Of a DNA stretch of 64,000 nucleotides, positions 18,509-27,746 are shown one piece after another. Position 1 is the stretch's first letter. Every line of letters starts with the position of its first letter. The notes under the pieces are model-generated. The model did no database searches. It was given only the letters and a program-made list of their open reading frames with translations, and was not told where the DNA came from. The stretch is taken from contig NZ_FJVE01000007.1 of NCBI RefSeq assembly GCF_900078195.1, positions 1,798,001 through 1,862,000 of the forward strand, written 5' to 3'. Source of the stretch: Clostridium sp. Marseille-P299. GTDB lineage: Bacteria > Bacillota > Clostridia > Lachnospirales > Lachnospiraceae. The position numbers and the translations under genes are program-made.

Positions 18509-19015
18509 CTATTTCTTGGCTTGAAGCTGCTTTTCTTTCACCAACTCTATGGCTTCTTTACCACTTATGTGATCAATGGTAAGCTCTATCATGCGCACTA
18601 TGTTAAATTCGTTATCAATCGCCTGCATACGATGGACTTCTTCTTGATTAGGTGAATATCTAGCTGCTAAGATTTCAATAGCCTTTCTTTTTTCTTCTTC
18701 ATTCTCCAAAACCCGCGCTTTACCAAAGACAATAACACTGCGGAAATAACTAGTATATTCTTCTTGAACTATTTGATCTTTATCAATGACACAAAAAGAA
18801 ACCTTTTCATTTCTAGCGATAGCATCCATTTTATGACCAGCTTTTGCACAATGAAAGTAAATTTTATTATCATGATATACATAACTAAGTGGTACCGCAT
18901 AAGGATAATCATCATCACCAGATACAGCTAACACACCCGATGTTCCACGATTTAAGATTTGAATATTCTCCTCTAAAGTTAAAACCTGTTTTTTACGACG
19001 CATCTCTCTAAACAT
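18509..19015 (-). CDS. NimA-like pyridoxamine 5'-phosphate oxidase-fold flavoprotein
   Basis: 168 residues of the split-barrel flavin-binding fold. The N-terminal MRRKKQVLTLEENIQIL, GTSGVLAVSGDDDYPYAVPLSYVY, IYFHCAKAGHKMDAI and YFRSVIVFGKARVL closely follow the NimA/NimB family, some members of which reduce nitroimidazole drugs. The strand-loop motifs that bind FMN are present. The gene is a single minus-strand unit with its own promoter. Resistance activity cannot be inferred from sequence alone, since the family is broad. Confidence 0.85.
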   Translation of the reverse strand: MFREMRRKKQVLTLEENIQILNRGTSGVLAVSGDDDYPYAVPLSYVYHDNKIYFHCAKAGHKMDAIARNEKVSFCVIDKDQIVQEEYTSYFRSVIVFGKARVLENEEEKRKAIEILAARYSPNQEEVHRMQAIDNEFNIVRMIELTIDHISGKEAIELVKEKQLQAKK

Positions 19016-19405
19016 AATAAATACTCCTTTCTAAATATAATAAAGCGCCTTATTTCCATTCCTACAAAGACCTAATAGAATGAAAAAAGACGCTTGCCCG
19101 GTAGCAAATTATATACCTCGCTAATATAGCATACTTAAATCGTGTAGTCAATGTTTATACTTTAGTATGACGTGCGGAATCACCTATTGATGAAATAAAT
19201 AGCAGGAAGCTCTATCATTTTAAAGTTTTTCTTAGGGGTATCATCTTTGGAATAGCTGTATCCGTTATTGTAGCTATCTTTATTTGCCTAATTTCTAAGA
19301 AAAATACATTATGATATTGAATATTTCTGCTAAAAGTTATAAGATAGTTTAGTGAGTAAATTTAATTAGTAACATTATTAATTCTAACTACATGGAGGAA
19401 ATTAA
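19016..19405. other. Leader of the NimA-like gene, promoter, and a short membrane-peptide remnant
   Basis: The minus-strand leader can fold (AAGCG...CGCTT plus a CATTC/GAATG stem, about 19046-19096). On the plus strand, from about 19172 to 19314, an open frame without a start codon encodes a hydrophobic tail (IIFGIAVSVIVAIFICLIS then KKNTL and stop), probably the end of a decayed gene. Confidence 0.4.
19123..19151 (-). promoter_or_regulatory. Promoter of the NimA-like gene
   Basis: Minus strand TTGACT, a 17-base spacer, TATATT (plus-strand AATATA at 19123-19128). It gives a leader of about 100 bases. Confidence 0.6.
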
Positions 19406-20884
19406 ATGAAGAATATACCTTTAGTAAAGTTGGGTATTGTAGCAGTGAGCCGTGACTGCTTTCCAATGGATTTATCTGTTTCTAGAAGAAAAGCAGTAGT
19501 CAAAGAATTCACCCAGAAATATGGAGAAATTTATGAATGTCCAACATGCGTTGAAAATGAAATCCACATGAGAAAAGCATTGGCTGAAGTAAAAGAAGCT
19601 GGATGTAATGCACTGGTAATTTATCTTGGAAACTTTGGACCAGAAACCGCAGAAACATTATTAGCAAAGGAATTTGGCGGTCCAGTTATGTTTGTTGCAG
19701 CAGCAGAAGAAACTGGAGATAACTTAATTGGTGGACGTGGTGATGCTTATTGCGGCATGTTAAATGCTAGTTATAACTTAAAGCTTCGTAATATTAAAGC
19801 TTACATACCAGAATATCCTGTTGGTACAGCAAGCGAGTGCGCGGATATGATAGGAGAGTTTATTCCTTTAGCAAAAGCTATTATTGGATTAAACAACTTA
19901 AAAATTATTTCCTTTGGACCTCGTCCTCAAGACTTCTTAGCATGTAATGCACCAATCAAACAATTATACAATTTAGGTGTTGAAATTGAAGAAAATTCAG
20001 AATTAGATTTATTTGAAGCCTTTAATAAGCATGCTGGAGATGAAAGAATACCTGATGTAGTTAAAAGTATGGAAAAGGAACTTGGAGAAGGCAATCTTAA
20101 ACCTGAAATTCTTCCAAAACTTGCTCAGTATGAACTTACCTTATTAGACTGGGTAGAATCACATAAAGGCAGCAGAGAGTATGTTGCAATTGCAGGTAAA
20201 TGCTGGCCTGCATTCCAGACACAATTTGGTTTTGTACCTTGCTATGTTAACAGCCGCTTAACAGCAATGGGAATTCCAGTATCTTGTGAAGTAGATATTT
20301 ACGGAGCATTAAGTGAATTCATCGGTACCGTAGTTAGTGATGATGTTGTAACATTACTTGATATTAACAATACGGTTCCTGCAGATATGTATGAATCAGA
20401 AATCAAAGGCAATTATAATTATACACAAAAAGATACTTTTATGGGATTCCACTGTGGAAATACAGCAGCAGGTAAGTTATCCTTCTGTTCCATGAAATAT
20501 CAAATGATAATGGCAAGAAATCTTCCAGAAGAAGTAACTCAGGGTACTTTAGAAGGTGATATTATGCCTGGAGATATTACATTTTTCCGTTTACAAAGTA
20601 CATCCGACGGTATCTTAAGAGGATATATTGCACAAGGTGAAGTATTACCAGTTGCAACAAGATCCTTTGGTGGTATTGGTATTTTCGCAATTCCTGAAAT
20701 GGGAAGATTCTATCGTCATGTATTATTGGAAAAAAATTATCCTCATCATGGTGCGGTGGCTTTCGGACATTTTGGTAAGACAATCTACGAAGTGTTTAAA
20801 TATGTTGGTGTACCTGTAGAAGAAATTGGCTATAATCAACCAAAAGGTGTTTTATATAAAACAGAAAATCCTTTTGCATTTTAA
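19406..20884 (+). CDS. L-fucose/L-arabinose isomerase family protein
   Basis: 492 residues of the FucI/AraA-like isomerase family, enzymes that interconvert aldoses and ketoses with a divalent metal. Visible family segments are the N-terminal LGIVAVSRDCFP, ALVIYLGNFGPE, ISFGPRPQDF, GKCWPAFQTQFGFVPC, the metal-site CEVDIYGALSE (about residues 293-303) and the C-terminal GAVAFGHFGK. It is shorter than canonical FucI (about 590 aa), as in the clostridial branch. It stands alone with a strong terminator, and no fucose kinase or aldolase is adjacent. The sugar is likely L-fucose or a related deoxy or pentose sugar. Confidence 0.82.
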   Translation: MKNIPLVKLGIVAVSRDCFPMDLSVSRRKAVVKEFTQKYGEIYECPTCVENEIHMRKALAEVKEAGCNALVIYLGNFGPETAETLLAKEFGGPVMFVAAAEETGDNLIGGRGDAYCGMLNASYNLKLRNIKAYIPEYPVGTASECADMIGEFIPLAKAIIGLNNLKIISFGPRPQDFLACNAPIKQLYNLGVEIEENSELDLFEAFNKHAGDERIPDVVKSMEKELGEGNLKPEILPKLAQYELTLLDWVESHKGSREYVAIAGKCWPAFQTQFGFVPCYVNSRLTAMGIPVSCEVDIYGALSEFIGTVVSDDVVTLLDINNTVPADMYESEIKGNYNYTQKDTFMGFHCGNTAAGKLSFCSMKYQMIMARNLPEEVTQGTLEGDIMPGDITFFRLQSTSDGILRGYIAQGEVLPVATRSFGGIGIFAIPEMGRFYRHVLLEKNYPHHGAVAFGHFGKTIYEVFKYVGVPVEEIGYNQPKGVLYKTENPFAF

Positions 20885-20903
20885 TTTCATAAAATAATAA
20901 TTT

Positions 20904-20946
20904 AAAAAGTGGAGCAGGATGTTAAAATCTTGTTCCACTTTTTATT
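20904..20946 (+). terminator. Terminator of the isomerase gene
   Basis: AAAAAGTGGAGCAGGAT pairs with ATCTTGTTCCACTTTTT (two G-U pairs), followed by a T-rich tract. Confidence 0.85.
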
Positions 20947-21115
20947 TTCATCTTTTACAAAATATGGTATAGTATTAATTAGTTGCAAATTATTAGGATG
21001 AAGTGAACTTTATAATATTTAAAATAAGCAGGCATATGCTCATTCTGATTAGAGAAATAAATAACTCTATAAGAAATACTATTTATGTAGGCAAAATAGC
21101 AGAGGGAAACACTGT

Positions 21116-21601
21116 ATGAGAATTAAATTTAAAAAAATAAGTGACTTTAATCGGGGAATACTACTTGAAATGTTGATAGATGCGTATTCCTATGATTGCA
21201 TTATTGAACAACGTTGTAGTTCTGATTGGAAATTTTGTGACAACTTTTTCTTTGATAATTTAGAAATTGCAGATAAATGTGGATTTATAGCAACACTAAA
21301 CGATGAAGCGATCGGATTTGTTGTATGGGATCCAAGGAATATTCCTGAATATGCGGAAATTGGCCACAATTGCATTGCTTCAAAACACAAAGGTAATGGC
21401 TACGGCAAAATTCAGCTTCAAGAAGCGGTCAATCGGATTATTCATAGTGATGTAAAAAAAATAATAGTAACCACAAATGATGCATTAATTCCTGCACAGA
21501 GAATGTATGAAAGTGTTGGATTTAAGATGTATCAAAGAAGAAAAAATGAAAGTACTACAGATATTACTGGTGATTACATTGATTATGTATATGATTTATA
21601 A
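21116..21601 (+). CDS. GNAT-family N-acetyltransferase
   Basis: 161 residues. The acetyl-CoA binding core is in the middle: GFVVWDPRN, then HNCIASKHKGNGYGKIQLQEAV, which matches the GNAT pyrophosphate loop (Q/RxxGxG/A), and ending with ALIPAQRMYESVGFKMYQRR, the standard GNAT helix-strand ending. It transfers acetyl to an unknown amine. It is a single-gene unit with no informative neighbour. Confidence 0.8.
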   Translation: MRIKFKKISDFNRGILLEMLIDAYSYDCIIEQRCSSDWKFCDNFFFDNLEIADKCGFIATLNDEAIGFVVWDPRNIPEYAEIGHNCIASKHKGNGYGKIQLQEAVNRIIHSDVKKIIVTTNDALIPAQRMYESVGFKMYQRRKNESTTDITGDYIDYVYDL

Positions 21602-21753
21602 CTAGTTTAAAAGCTATTGAAAATGCTCTTAGAAATTAGAAAGAATGAAAGAAACATCTTTTATTTAAACTGGTATATAAACAGTTTTATTATTCAAATG
21701 AAATAACAAAGTTTACTATAGAGTTGCAGAATAGATATGAAGAGAAGAGCATA

Positions 21754-22218
21754 ATGAAATACGTTTGTACATTAATAGCAGTAAAAAATATCGAACTATC
21801 AAAAAAATTCTACCATGATATTTTAGACCAAGAGGTTATCGCTGACCTAGGTGCTAATGTTACATTGACAGGTGGATTTGCTTTACAACGATCAGACTCT
21901 TGGGGGAACTTTATCCATAAATCACAGGATGAAATTATCTATGGAAATAATGATGCAGAACTATACTTTGAAGAAGATGATATGGATGCTTTTATCCAAA
22001 AGCTTAGTAATTTTAATGTTGAATATGTCCATCCATTAAAAGAGCATTCTTGGGGACAGCGTGTGGTACGATTCTACGACTTAGATAAACATATTATTGA
22101 AGTAGGCGAAAATATGGCTATCGTAGCAAAGAGATTTATAAACAGCGGTATGACAGTAGAGCAGACTGCTATGCGCATGCATGTACATATCGATTATATA
22201 AAATCATTGCTAATATAA
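21754..22218 (+). CDS. VOC-superfamily (glyoxalase-like) protein
   Basis: 154 residues from the ATG at 21754, which follows GAAGAGAAGAG; an upstream in-frame TTG has no ribosome site. The vicinal-oxygen-chelate fold shows in VKNIELSKKFYHDIL near the start and WGQRVVRFYDLDKHIIEVGE near residue 110-130. A C-terminal tail of about 25 residues (TVEQTAMRMHVHIDYIKSLL) looks helix-turn-helix-like. Such proteins include glyoxalases and drug-sequestering proteins; the substrate is unknown. Confidence 0.78.
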   Translation: MKYVCTLIAVKNIELSKKFYHDILDQEVIADLGANVTLTGGFALQRSDSWGNFIHKSQDEIIYGNNDAELYFEEDDMDAFIQKLSNFNVEYVHPLKEHSWGQRVVRFYDLDKHIIEVGENMAIVAKRFINSGMTVEQTAMRMHVHIDYIKSLLI

Positions 22219-22318
22219 TTCACCAGAAAGTTTTTCCAAAGTACTAACGCGATTTCATGCATTATACTGTCTGAAGCAAAACGTACGGTATTTTTCTACT
22301 GTAGAAGTGAGGTTAAAA

Positions 22319-23089
22319 ATGAGTATTGATGATTTATTATTACATTTTACTCAAATGAGTAAAGATATATTCGGTAACAATTTAACAGGAATCTATCTTC
22401 ATGGTTCTTATTCCTTAGGTTGTTTTAATCCCAAGAAAAGTGATTTAGATTTACTTCTCGTGATTGAAGATGACATCTCGGATGAGCAGAAAATGGCTTT
22501 TATGAAGAATGTGGTAAAGATGAATGAAGAGGCTCCTACGAAAGGAATTGAACTGAGTATTCTTAAGCGAGAATTCTGTAATCCTTTTGTTTACCCAACT
22601 CCTTTTGAGCTACATTTTTCAAATATGCATAAAAGTTGGTTTCAAACCAATCCTGAGGAATATATTATGAAGATGAAAGGTACAGATAGGGATTTAGCAG
22701 CCCATGTCACAATAATTAATCAAAATGCAGTCGTACTATATGGCGCAGAAGTCAAGGATGTTTTCGGAAATGTTCCTAAACTTAATTATGTGGACAGTAT
22801 TTGGAGTGACATCAAAGAAGCAAAAGTAGATATTTTAACGGATCCTATGTATGTTACGCTAACTCTTTGTAGAGTGTTAGGCTATCTAAAAGAGAATTTA
22901 ATTCTATCCAAACAGACAGGAGGCGAATGGGGAATAAAGAATCTTCCACAAGAATTCCATGAATTAATACAGGAAGCGCTGATCTGCTATCAAACAGACC
23001 GAAAAATGGTAGCAAGTACAAAAGTAGCTAATGAATATGTAGAATATATGATTGATAAAATTGAAGAATGTAAGGCCATTTTGGAATAA
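22319..23089 (+). CDS. AadA-like nucleotidyltransferase
   Basis: 256 residues from the ATG at 22319 (GTGAGG upstream serves as ribosome site). The polymerase-beta-type nucleotidyltransferase motif is intact: LHGSYSLGCFNPKKSDLDLLLV (G-S then DxD). The C-terminal half matches the helical domain of AadA/ANT(3'')-type enzymes (YVTLTLCRVLGYLKE, KQTGGEWGI). AadA proteins adenylate streptomycin and spectinomycin, but distant chromosomal relatives may act on other compounds, so resistance is only a possibility. Confidence 0.8.
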   Translation: MSIDDLLLHFTQMSKDIFGNNLTGIYLHGSYSLGCFNPKKSDLDLLLVIEDDISDEQKMAFMKNVVKMNEEAPTKGIELSILKREFCNPFVYPTPFELHFSNMHKSWFQTNPEEYIMKMKGTDRDLAAHVTIINQNAVVLYGAEVKDVFGNVPKLNYVDSIWSDIKEAKVDILTDPMYVTLTLCRVLGYLKENLILSKQTGGEWGIKNLPQEFHELIQEALICYQTDRKMVASTKVANEYVEYMIDKIEECKAILE

Positions 23090-23123
23090 TTAAATCGTTT
23101 TATATTAGTGGATATTTTTATAA

Positions 23124-23279
23124 TACAAAATCAATAGTGATTTTGATACTTTTAGAAAAACATTAGTTGACAATAATGTAGAAATCGGTGAAATATTTGA
23201 TTATGTTGGACGTTCATTTTCTTTTTTTAATTTGGATAGCGATAAAATAGAAATATGGGAAGATTATAAATATAATTAG
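23124..23279 (+). pseudogene. C-terminal remnant of a glyoxalase-like gene
   Basis: An open frame of 51 codons without a start encodes a typical VOC C-terminal part: EIFDYVGRSFSFFNLDSDK followed by IEIWEDYK. The conserved end (DPDGNKIELWE in relatives) is clear. The N-terminal half and start are missing, so this is a truncated gene in front of the methyltransferase gene. Confidence 0.65.
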
Positions 23280-23302
23280 TCGATTAAGAAAGCGAGGATA
23301 CA

Positions 23303-23821
23303 ATGAATGCCTTAGTTACAGTAATACCACTTTTACTTATAAGGTTTGTGTTTCTAAGTATATTAGATAAAGCGGCGCTTAAACGTGCGGCCCTATTTGC
23401 TCCAACGATAGGAAAAGAAAAGGTTGCATACTGGTTTTATCAAATTTCAAACATAATGCTTTTTGTATATCTGTACTTTCTCAAGATTAAAACTAATTCA
23501 TACTGGTTTTATGTAGGTTTGACGATATATGGGCTAGGAGTCTTGTTATGTCTTTTATCAGTATCAAATTTTGCAAACCCAGAAGAGAATGGTATCAATC
23601 TTAAAGGGCTCTATCAGTTTTCCCGTAATCCGTTGTATGTGACATATTTTATTTACTTTTTAGGTGGTGTACTTCTTACTCAGTCGTTGATATTACTGAC
23701 AATACTAATAGTTTTTCAAATATCAACGCATTGGATTATCCAATCGGAAGAAAGATGGTGCATACAAAAATTCGGGGAAGAATACACAAATTATATGAAA
23801 AATGTAAGACGTTATATTTAA
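23303..23821 (+). CDS. Isoprenylcysteine/phospholipid methyltransferase-like membrane protein
   Basis: 172 residues with about four to five hydrophobic segments. The C-terminal ICMT/PEMT SAM-binding signature is clear: GLYQFSRNPLYVTYFIYFLG, then SEERWCIQKFGEEYTNYMKN with RRYI at the end. Bacterial homologues methylate membrane-associated thiols or lipids; the substrate is unknown. The start ATG has GCGAGG upstream. Confidence 0.8.
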   Translation: MNALVTVIPLLLIRFVFLSILDKAALKRAALFAPTIGKEKVAYWFYQISNIMLFVYLYFLKIKTNSYWFYVGLTIYGLGVLLCLLSVSNFANPEENGINLKGLYQFSRNPLYVTYFIYFLGGVLLTQSLILLTILIVFQISTHWIIQSEERWCIQKFGEEYTNYMKNVRRYI

Positions 23822-24027
23822 AATATTCAAGTATAAGGCATGAATGTTCATAATCCTTCCTTTCTCTAACTATTTATTATGTTTATAAAGGAGATGAATC
23901 CATAAGAAGATAATATATTTCACAATTATATCTTAAAGTGAAGTAATATAGTTACGAAAGAGCAAAAGGATTATAAAAAACCACCGCTAATTGGACAAGA
24001 ATTTATGTCTAGAAAGAGAGGATTTCA

Positions 24028-25179
24028 TTGAGTACTAGCGTCATTACTGTTATTTTTATTATATTTATTTTATTAATTTACGGAGGGACAAGTTTTTATA
24101 TTGGAAGAAGAACGTTCCAATGTCTTGCTTTTCTTTTTCCAAATATAAATGTAAAAATATACATAGGTATATTTATATTATTAGCTTCATCAATGATAAT
24201 CGCACGTTTACCAATAAATAATGGAATTAAGGTAATCATGAAAGGGATAAGCTCATATGGATTGGGAATTTTTCTATACCTATTAATTTTCTTTTTCATG
24301 GCAGACTTGGTTCTTTTTATCGGAAGAATTATAAATATAATTCCGTCTCCAATTCCTCAAAACATCCGATTTTATGCTGGATTCGTATGTATTTTATTAA
24401 CTACTGGTTTGGTTAGTTATGGCATATATAATGCAAGTAAGATTACTCACGTTTCCTATGAAATTCAAACAGGAAAATTATCCTCTGAACTAAAAATAGT
24501 ACTAATAAGTGATTTGCATTTAGGATCCGCCAATTCTGAAAAAAATCTAAAGAATGTAGTACAAGAAATCAATGTTTTAGAACCCGATATTGTATGCATT
24601 GTAGGAGATATTTTTAATGATGATTATTATTCCATACAAAATCCTACTGAAGCAATTGAGGTGATGAATAGTATTAGGGCTTCATATGGCGTATATGCTA
24701 GTTTGGGAAATCATGATTCAGGAAATACGTTTTCCGAAATGGATCATTTCCTTGAGCAGAGCAATATTAAACTTCTGAATGATGAGTACGTGATAATCGA
24801 TGAACGGCTGGCTTTATTCGGTCGTGTAGATCCATCACCAATTGGAGGGCCAGGCGGATTTGGAGGATTAAAAAGAAAAGATATTACAGAATCTTTCGCA
24901 TCAATAGATCCCAATATACCAATTGTAGTTATGGATCACACCCCTTCAAATATTGAACAATATGGGTCAGAAGTTGATTTAGTTCTTTCTGGACATACAC
25001 ACAAGGGGCAGCTGTTTCCGGCTAACTTGATAACAAATGCTGTATTTGTTGTAGATTGTGGCCATTATCAAAAGGATGCTGACAGTCCCAATTTTATTGT
25101 TACATCAGGTGCAGGTACATGGTGGATGCCAATGCGAGTCGGTTCGAACAGTGAAATTGTAAGTATTATTTTACATTAA
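24028..25179 (+). CDS. Membrane-anchored metallophosphoesterase (YkuE/YaeI-like)
   Basis: 383 residues from a TTG behind GAGAGGA. The N-terminal 150 residues hold about four hydrophobic segments. The calcineurin-type domain follows, with its metal ligands in order: ISDLHLGS, VGDIFND, LGNHDS, MDHTP and LSGHTHKGQ. A glycine-rich insertion (PIGGPGGFGG) lies between the fourth and third blocks. Relatives act on lipid-linked or other phosphoesters at the membrane. It has no operon partner. Confidence 0.85.
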   Translation: MSTSVITVIFIIFILLIYGGTSFYIGRRTFQCLAFLFPNINVKIYIGIFILLASSMIIARLPINNGIKVIMKGISSYGLGIFLYLLIFFFMADLVLFIGRIINIIPSPIPQNIRFYAGFVCILLTTGLVSYGIYNASKITHVSYEIQTGKLSSELKIVLISDLHLGSANSEKNLKNVVQEINVLEPDIVCIVGDIFNDDYYSIQNPTEAIEVMNSIRASYGVYASLGNHDSGNTFSEMDHFLEQSNIKLLNDEYVIIDERLALFGRVDPSPIGGPGGFGGLKRKDITESFASIDPNIPIVVMDHTPSNIEQYGSEVDLVLSGHTHKGQLFPANLITNAVFVVDCGHYQKDADSPNFIVTSGAGTWWMPMRVGSNSEIVSIILH

Positions 25180-25369
25180 TAAATGCTTATGAAAGGTTTG
25201 TTTGAAGGAAATGAAACTCTTAAATGGTTGTAATAGAGGCTAACAGCAAATCAACACTTCAAAATATTCTTTTAAATAACGTAATTTCTTATGTTTATAA
25301 CCTATCTGTTGGTAATGAACAATTAAAAAAGCAAAAAATAAACTAAATAATTTTTTATTTAGTACTTTA

Positions 25370-25395
25370 TATGCGTATATGCTCATATAATAATG
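25370..25395 (+). promoter_or_regulatory. Likely ArsR operator overlapping the ars promoter
   Basis: The sequence ATGCGTATATGCTCATATAA contains repeated ATATG/CATAT half sites and merges with TATAAT at 25386-25391, a likely -10 box. It lies about 30 bases upstream of the arsR start. An ArsR-type repressor bound here would block the promoter (inference). Confidence 0.5.
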
Positions 25396-25417
25396 TAAGG
25401 AAAAGGGGGGTATTACA

Positions 25418-25744
25418 TTGATTGAGATGTTTAAAGCATTATCTGAAGAAAGTAGATTAAGAATTTTAGCTCTATTATTAGAAGAAGAGATGTGTGTGTG
25501 TGAAATTGAAGCTAGTTTAAAGATGACACAGTCGAATGCATCCAGGCATCTAACTGCATTAAAAAAATCTGGTATACTAGAAAGTTACAAAACTGCACAG
25601 TGGGCTTATTATCGAATCAACGAAACATTTAAGAAAGAACATAAAGAACTATGGGGATATTTACAAATCAAATTGAAAGAAATACCAACATATGAGGCAG
25701 ATTATAAAGCATTTAAAATGGTAAAAGTCCAAAATCTTTGTTAG
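25418..25744 (+). CDS. arsR: ArsR-family arsenite-responsive repressor
   Basis: 108 residues starting at TTG after a GGGGGG-rich ribosome site (an ATG lies three codons in). Winged-helix repressor with the metalloid-sensing motif EMCVCEIE (Cys26 and Cys28) in the alpha-3 region and the DNA-recognition helix MTQSNASRHLTAL. Trivalent arsenic binding at these cysteines releases DNA in well-studied relatives. It is 15 bases upstream of the arsenite exporter gene and forms an operon with it. Confidence 0.88.
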   Translation: MIEMFKALSEESRLRILALLLEEEMCVCEIEASLKMTQSNASRHLTALKKSGILESYKTAQWAYYRINETFKKEHKELWGYLQIKLKEIPTYEADYKAFKMVKVQNLC

Positions 25745-25759
25745 AAAGAAGAGAATGTT

Positions 25760-26809
25760 ATGAGCGATAAAAAAACGCAGGGCATCAGTTTCTTTGAAAA
25801 ATATCTAACTTTTTGGGTAATTTTATGTATGGTTACGGGAATTTTAATTGGAAGGTACTTACCTGGAGTACCCGCTATTTTAGAGAAATTTGAGTATGCA
25901 CAGCAATCTATCCCAATTGCAGTACTTATTTGGATTATGATTTACCCAATGATGATGAAAATTGATTTTAAGTCAATTAAAAATGTTGGTAACAATCCAA
26001 TAGGGTTGCTTGTATCTAGTGGAACAAGTTGGTTAATTAAACCTTTTCTTATGTTTGGTCTTGCATCGTTGTTTTTCAATATAGTTTTTAAAGCTTTTAT
26101 TCCGGCTGATTTAGCTCAAAACTATGTCACCGGCGCTGTACTTTTAGGTGCTGCTCCTTGTACAGCAATGGTATTTGTATGGAGTAACTTAACAAAAGGT
26201 GATCCTGCACATACATTGGTGCAAGTTTCAATCAATGATTTATTGATAATTGTACTTTTCGTACCTATTGTATCCTTTTTGCTTGGTATCAATAATATTC
26301 AAGTTCCATGGGATACGCTTATCTTTTCTATCATTTTATTTGTTGTAGTACCCTTACTTGCAGGCATATTTACACGAGTATGGATGATTAAAAGAAAAGG
26401 ACTTGATTACTTTAATGAAAAATTTGTTACGAAATTTGATAATATTACAACAATTGGGCTACTTTTAACATTAGTAATTATCTTTTCCTTTCAAGGTGAC
26501 ACAATTTTAGAAAATCCATTTCATGTGCTTTTAATTGCAATTCCGCTGATATTACAAAATGTAATAACATCTGCATTTGCATATATTATTTGTAAATTAT
26601 TAAAACAGCCACATAACATTGCAGCACCTGCAGCACTTATTGGTGCATCCGACTTTTTTGAATTATCTGTAGCGGTAGCAATCACAATTTTTGGTGCAAA
26701 TTCCCCAGTAGTTCTTGTTTGTACCGTAGGGGTACTTACAGAAGTTCCAGTAATGTTAATGCTTGTTAAATTTGTTAATAAAACAAAACATTGGTTTCCA
26801 CAATCATAA
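25760..26809 (+). CDS. acr3: Arsenite efflux transporter, ACR3 family
   Basis: 349 residues with ten hydrophobic segments, typical of ACR3 (bile acid/arsenite/riboflavin superfamily). The conserved cysteine lies in LLGAAPCTAMVFVW (Cys134) and the conserved glutamate late in GVLTEVPVM. The protein exports As(III) from the cytoplasm. No arsenate reductase gene (arsC) is in the block, so it may serve arsenite directly or rely on a reductase elsewhere. Confidence 0.92.
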   Translation: MSDKKTQGISFFEKYLTFWVILCMVTGILIGRYLPGVPAILEKFEYAQQSIPIAVLIWIMIYPMMMKIDFKSIKNVGNNPIGLLVSSGTSWLIKPFLMFGLASLFFNIVFKAFIPADLAQNYVTGAVLLGAAPCTAMVFVWSNLTKGDPAHTLVQVSINDLLIIVLFVPIVSFLLGINNIQVPWDTLIFSIILFVVVPLLAGIFTRVWMIKRKGLDYFNEKFVTKFDNITTIGLLLTLVIIFSFQGDTILENPFHVLLIAIPLILQNVITSAFAYIICKLLKQPHNIAAPAALIGASDFFELSVAVAITIFGANSPVVLVCTVGVLTEVPVMLMLVKFVNKTKHWFPQS

Positions 26810-27032
26810 TAATGGTCAATTTGCTATAATTAGTTGGAGAGCGGATAATATAAAAGGTGAAAACTTGCTTACTGTTTAGTAAATAAAAGAAGCCATGAGT
26901 AAATGTGTTTTCGTATTACTTCTTCTATAATATTATTGGTATATAATATAAATTTTTCTTTGAAAGTTATATATAAAAGAGTATAATGTATATCAAATTT
27001 TACAAAAAATGTGAAACAGGAGGTTTTTCGAC

Positions 27033-27527
27033 TTGAATTATAATATACGTCCAATGACAGAGAAAGATTGGGAAAGAGTTTCAGAAATTTACCTTCAAGG
27101 AATTGAATCAAATTTAGCAACATTTCAAACAGAGATACCCACTTATGAAAGTTGGGATAGTAGTCATCTAAAAGATTTTCGCTTTATTGTTGAAACTAAT
27201 AATAGAGTGATAGGGTGGGTTGCATTAAGCCCGGTTTCTAGTAGGTGCGTTTATAAAGGTGTCGCTGAGGTTAGTATTTATGTCGATCAAGAAACACAAA
27301 ACAAAGGGATTGGTAAATTACTTTTGAATCATATTTGTAACGATTCCGAGAAAAATGGCATATGGACATTACAATCTGGTATTATGCAAAATAATATAGC
27401 AAGTATAAAGCTTCATGAAGCCTGTGGTTTTCGAATGGTTGGATACCGTGAGAGCATAGCAAAAGATAGATTTGGTGTATGGAGAAATACCGTTTTAATG
27501 GAACGAAGATCGAAAGAATATTTATAG
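27033..27527 (+). CDS. GNAT acetyltransferase of the phosphinothricin/ArsN type
   Basis: 164 residues from TTG behind ACAGGAGGT. The N-terminal MNYNIRPMTEKDWERVSEIY, GIESNLATFQTE, ALSPVSSR, EVSIYVDQETQNKGIGKLLL and the ending HEACGFRMVGYRESIAKD are the pattern of phosphinothricin N-acetyltransferases. ArsN1 proteins, which acetylate the arsenical antibiotic arsinothricin, belong to this subfamily and lie beside ars genes. Position right after arsR-acr3 on the same strand makes an ArsN role plausible (inference), but ordinary PAT-like enzymes are also widespread. Confidence 0.82.
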   Translation: MNYNIRPMTEKDWERVSEIYLQGIESNLATFQTEIPTYESWDSSHLKDFRFIVETNNRVIGWVALSPVSSRCVYKGVAEVSIYVDQETQNKGIGKLLLNHICNDSEKNGIWTLQSGIMQNNIASIKLHEACGFRMVGYRESIAKDRFGVWRNTVLMERRSKEYL

Positions 27528-27664
27528 TAGCCTTATTTTTTATATGTTATCGTAGCTATATAATGAAACTGTGTACATATTTGATAGTTTTATATTGGTT
27601 AAGGTTTTTAGATAAATATTGATTAAAGTTATGTTGATAAAGCTTAAAGTGGTAAAAATTTAAT

Positions 27665-27696
27665 AAAGCTGATAAATCGTTAGTTTTATCAGCTTT
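27665..27696. terminator. Bidirectional terminator between convergent genes
   Basis: A perfect 12-bp stem AAAGCTGATAAA/TTTATCAGCTTT. It separates the acetyltransferase (plus) from the cation ATPase (minus). Confidence 0.75.
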
Positions 27697-27746
27697 ACTT
27701 ATTAGAATATTGCTACCTTAAGTTATTATATAAAAATAAAATATCT

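Noticed and set aside
19172..19314. Small membrane protein gene
   Set aside because: No start codon or ribosome site; listed only as a remnant.
22319..23089. Streptomycin/spectinomycin resistance gene
   Set aside because: The nucleotidyltransferase motif is clear, but the sequence cannot show which substrate is used.
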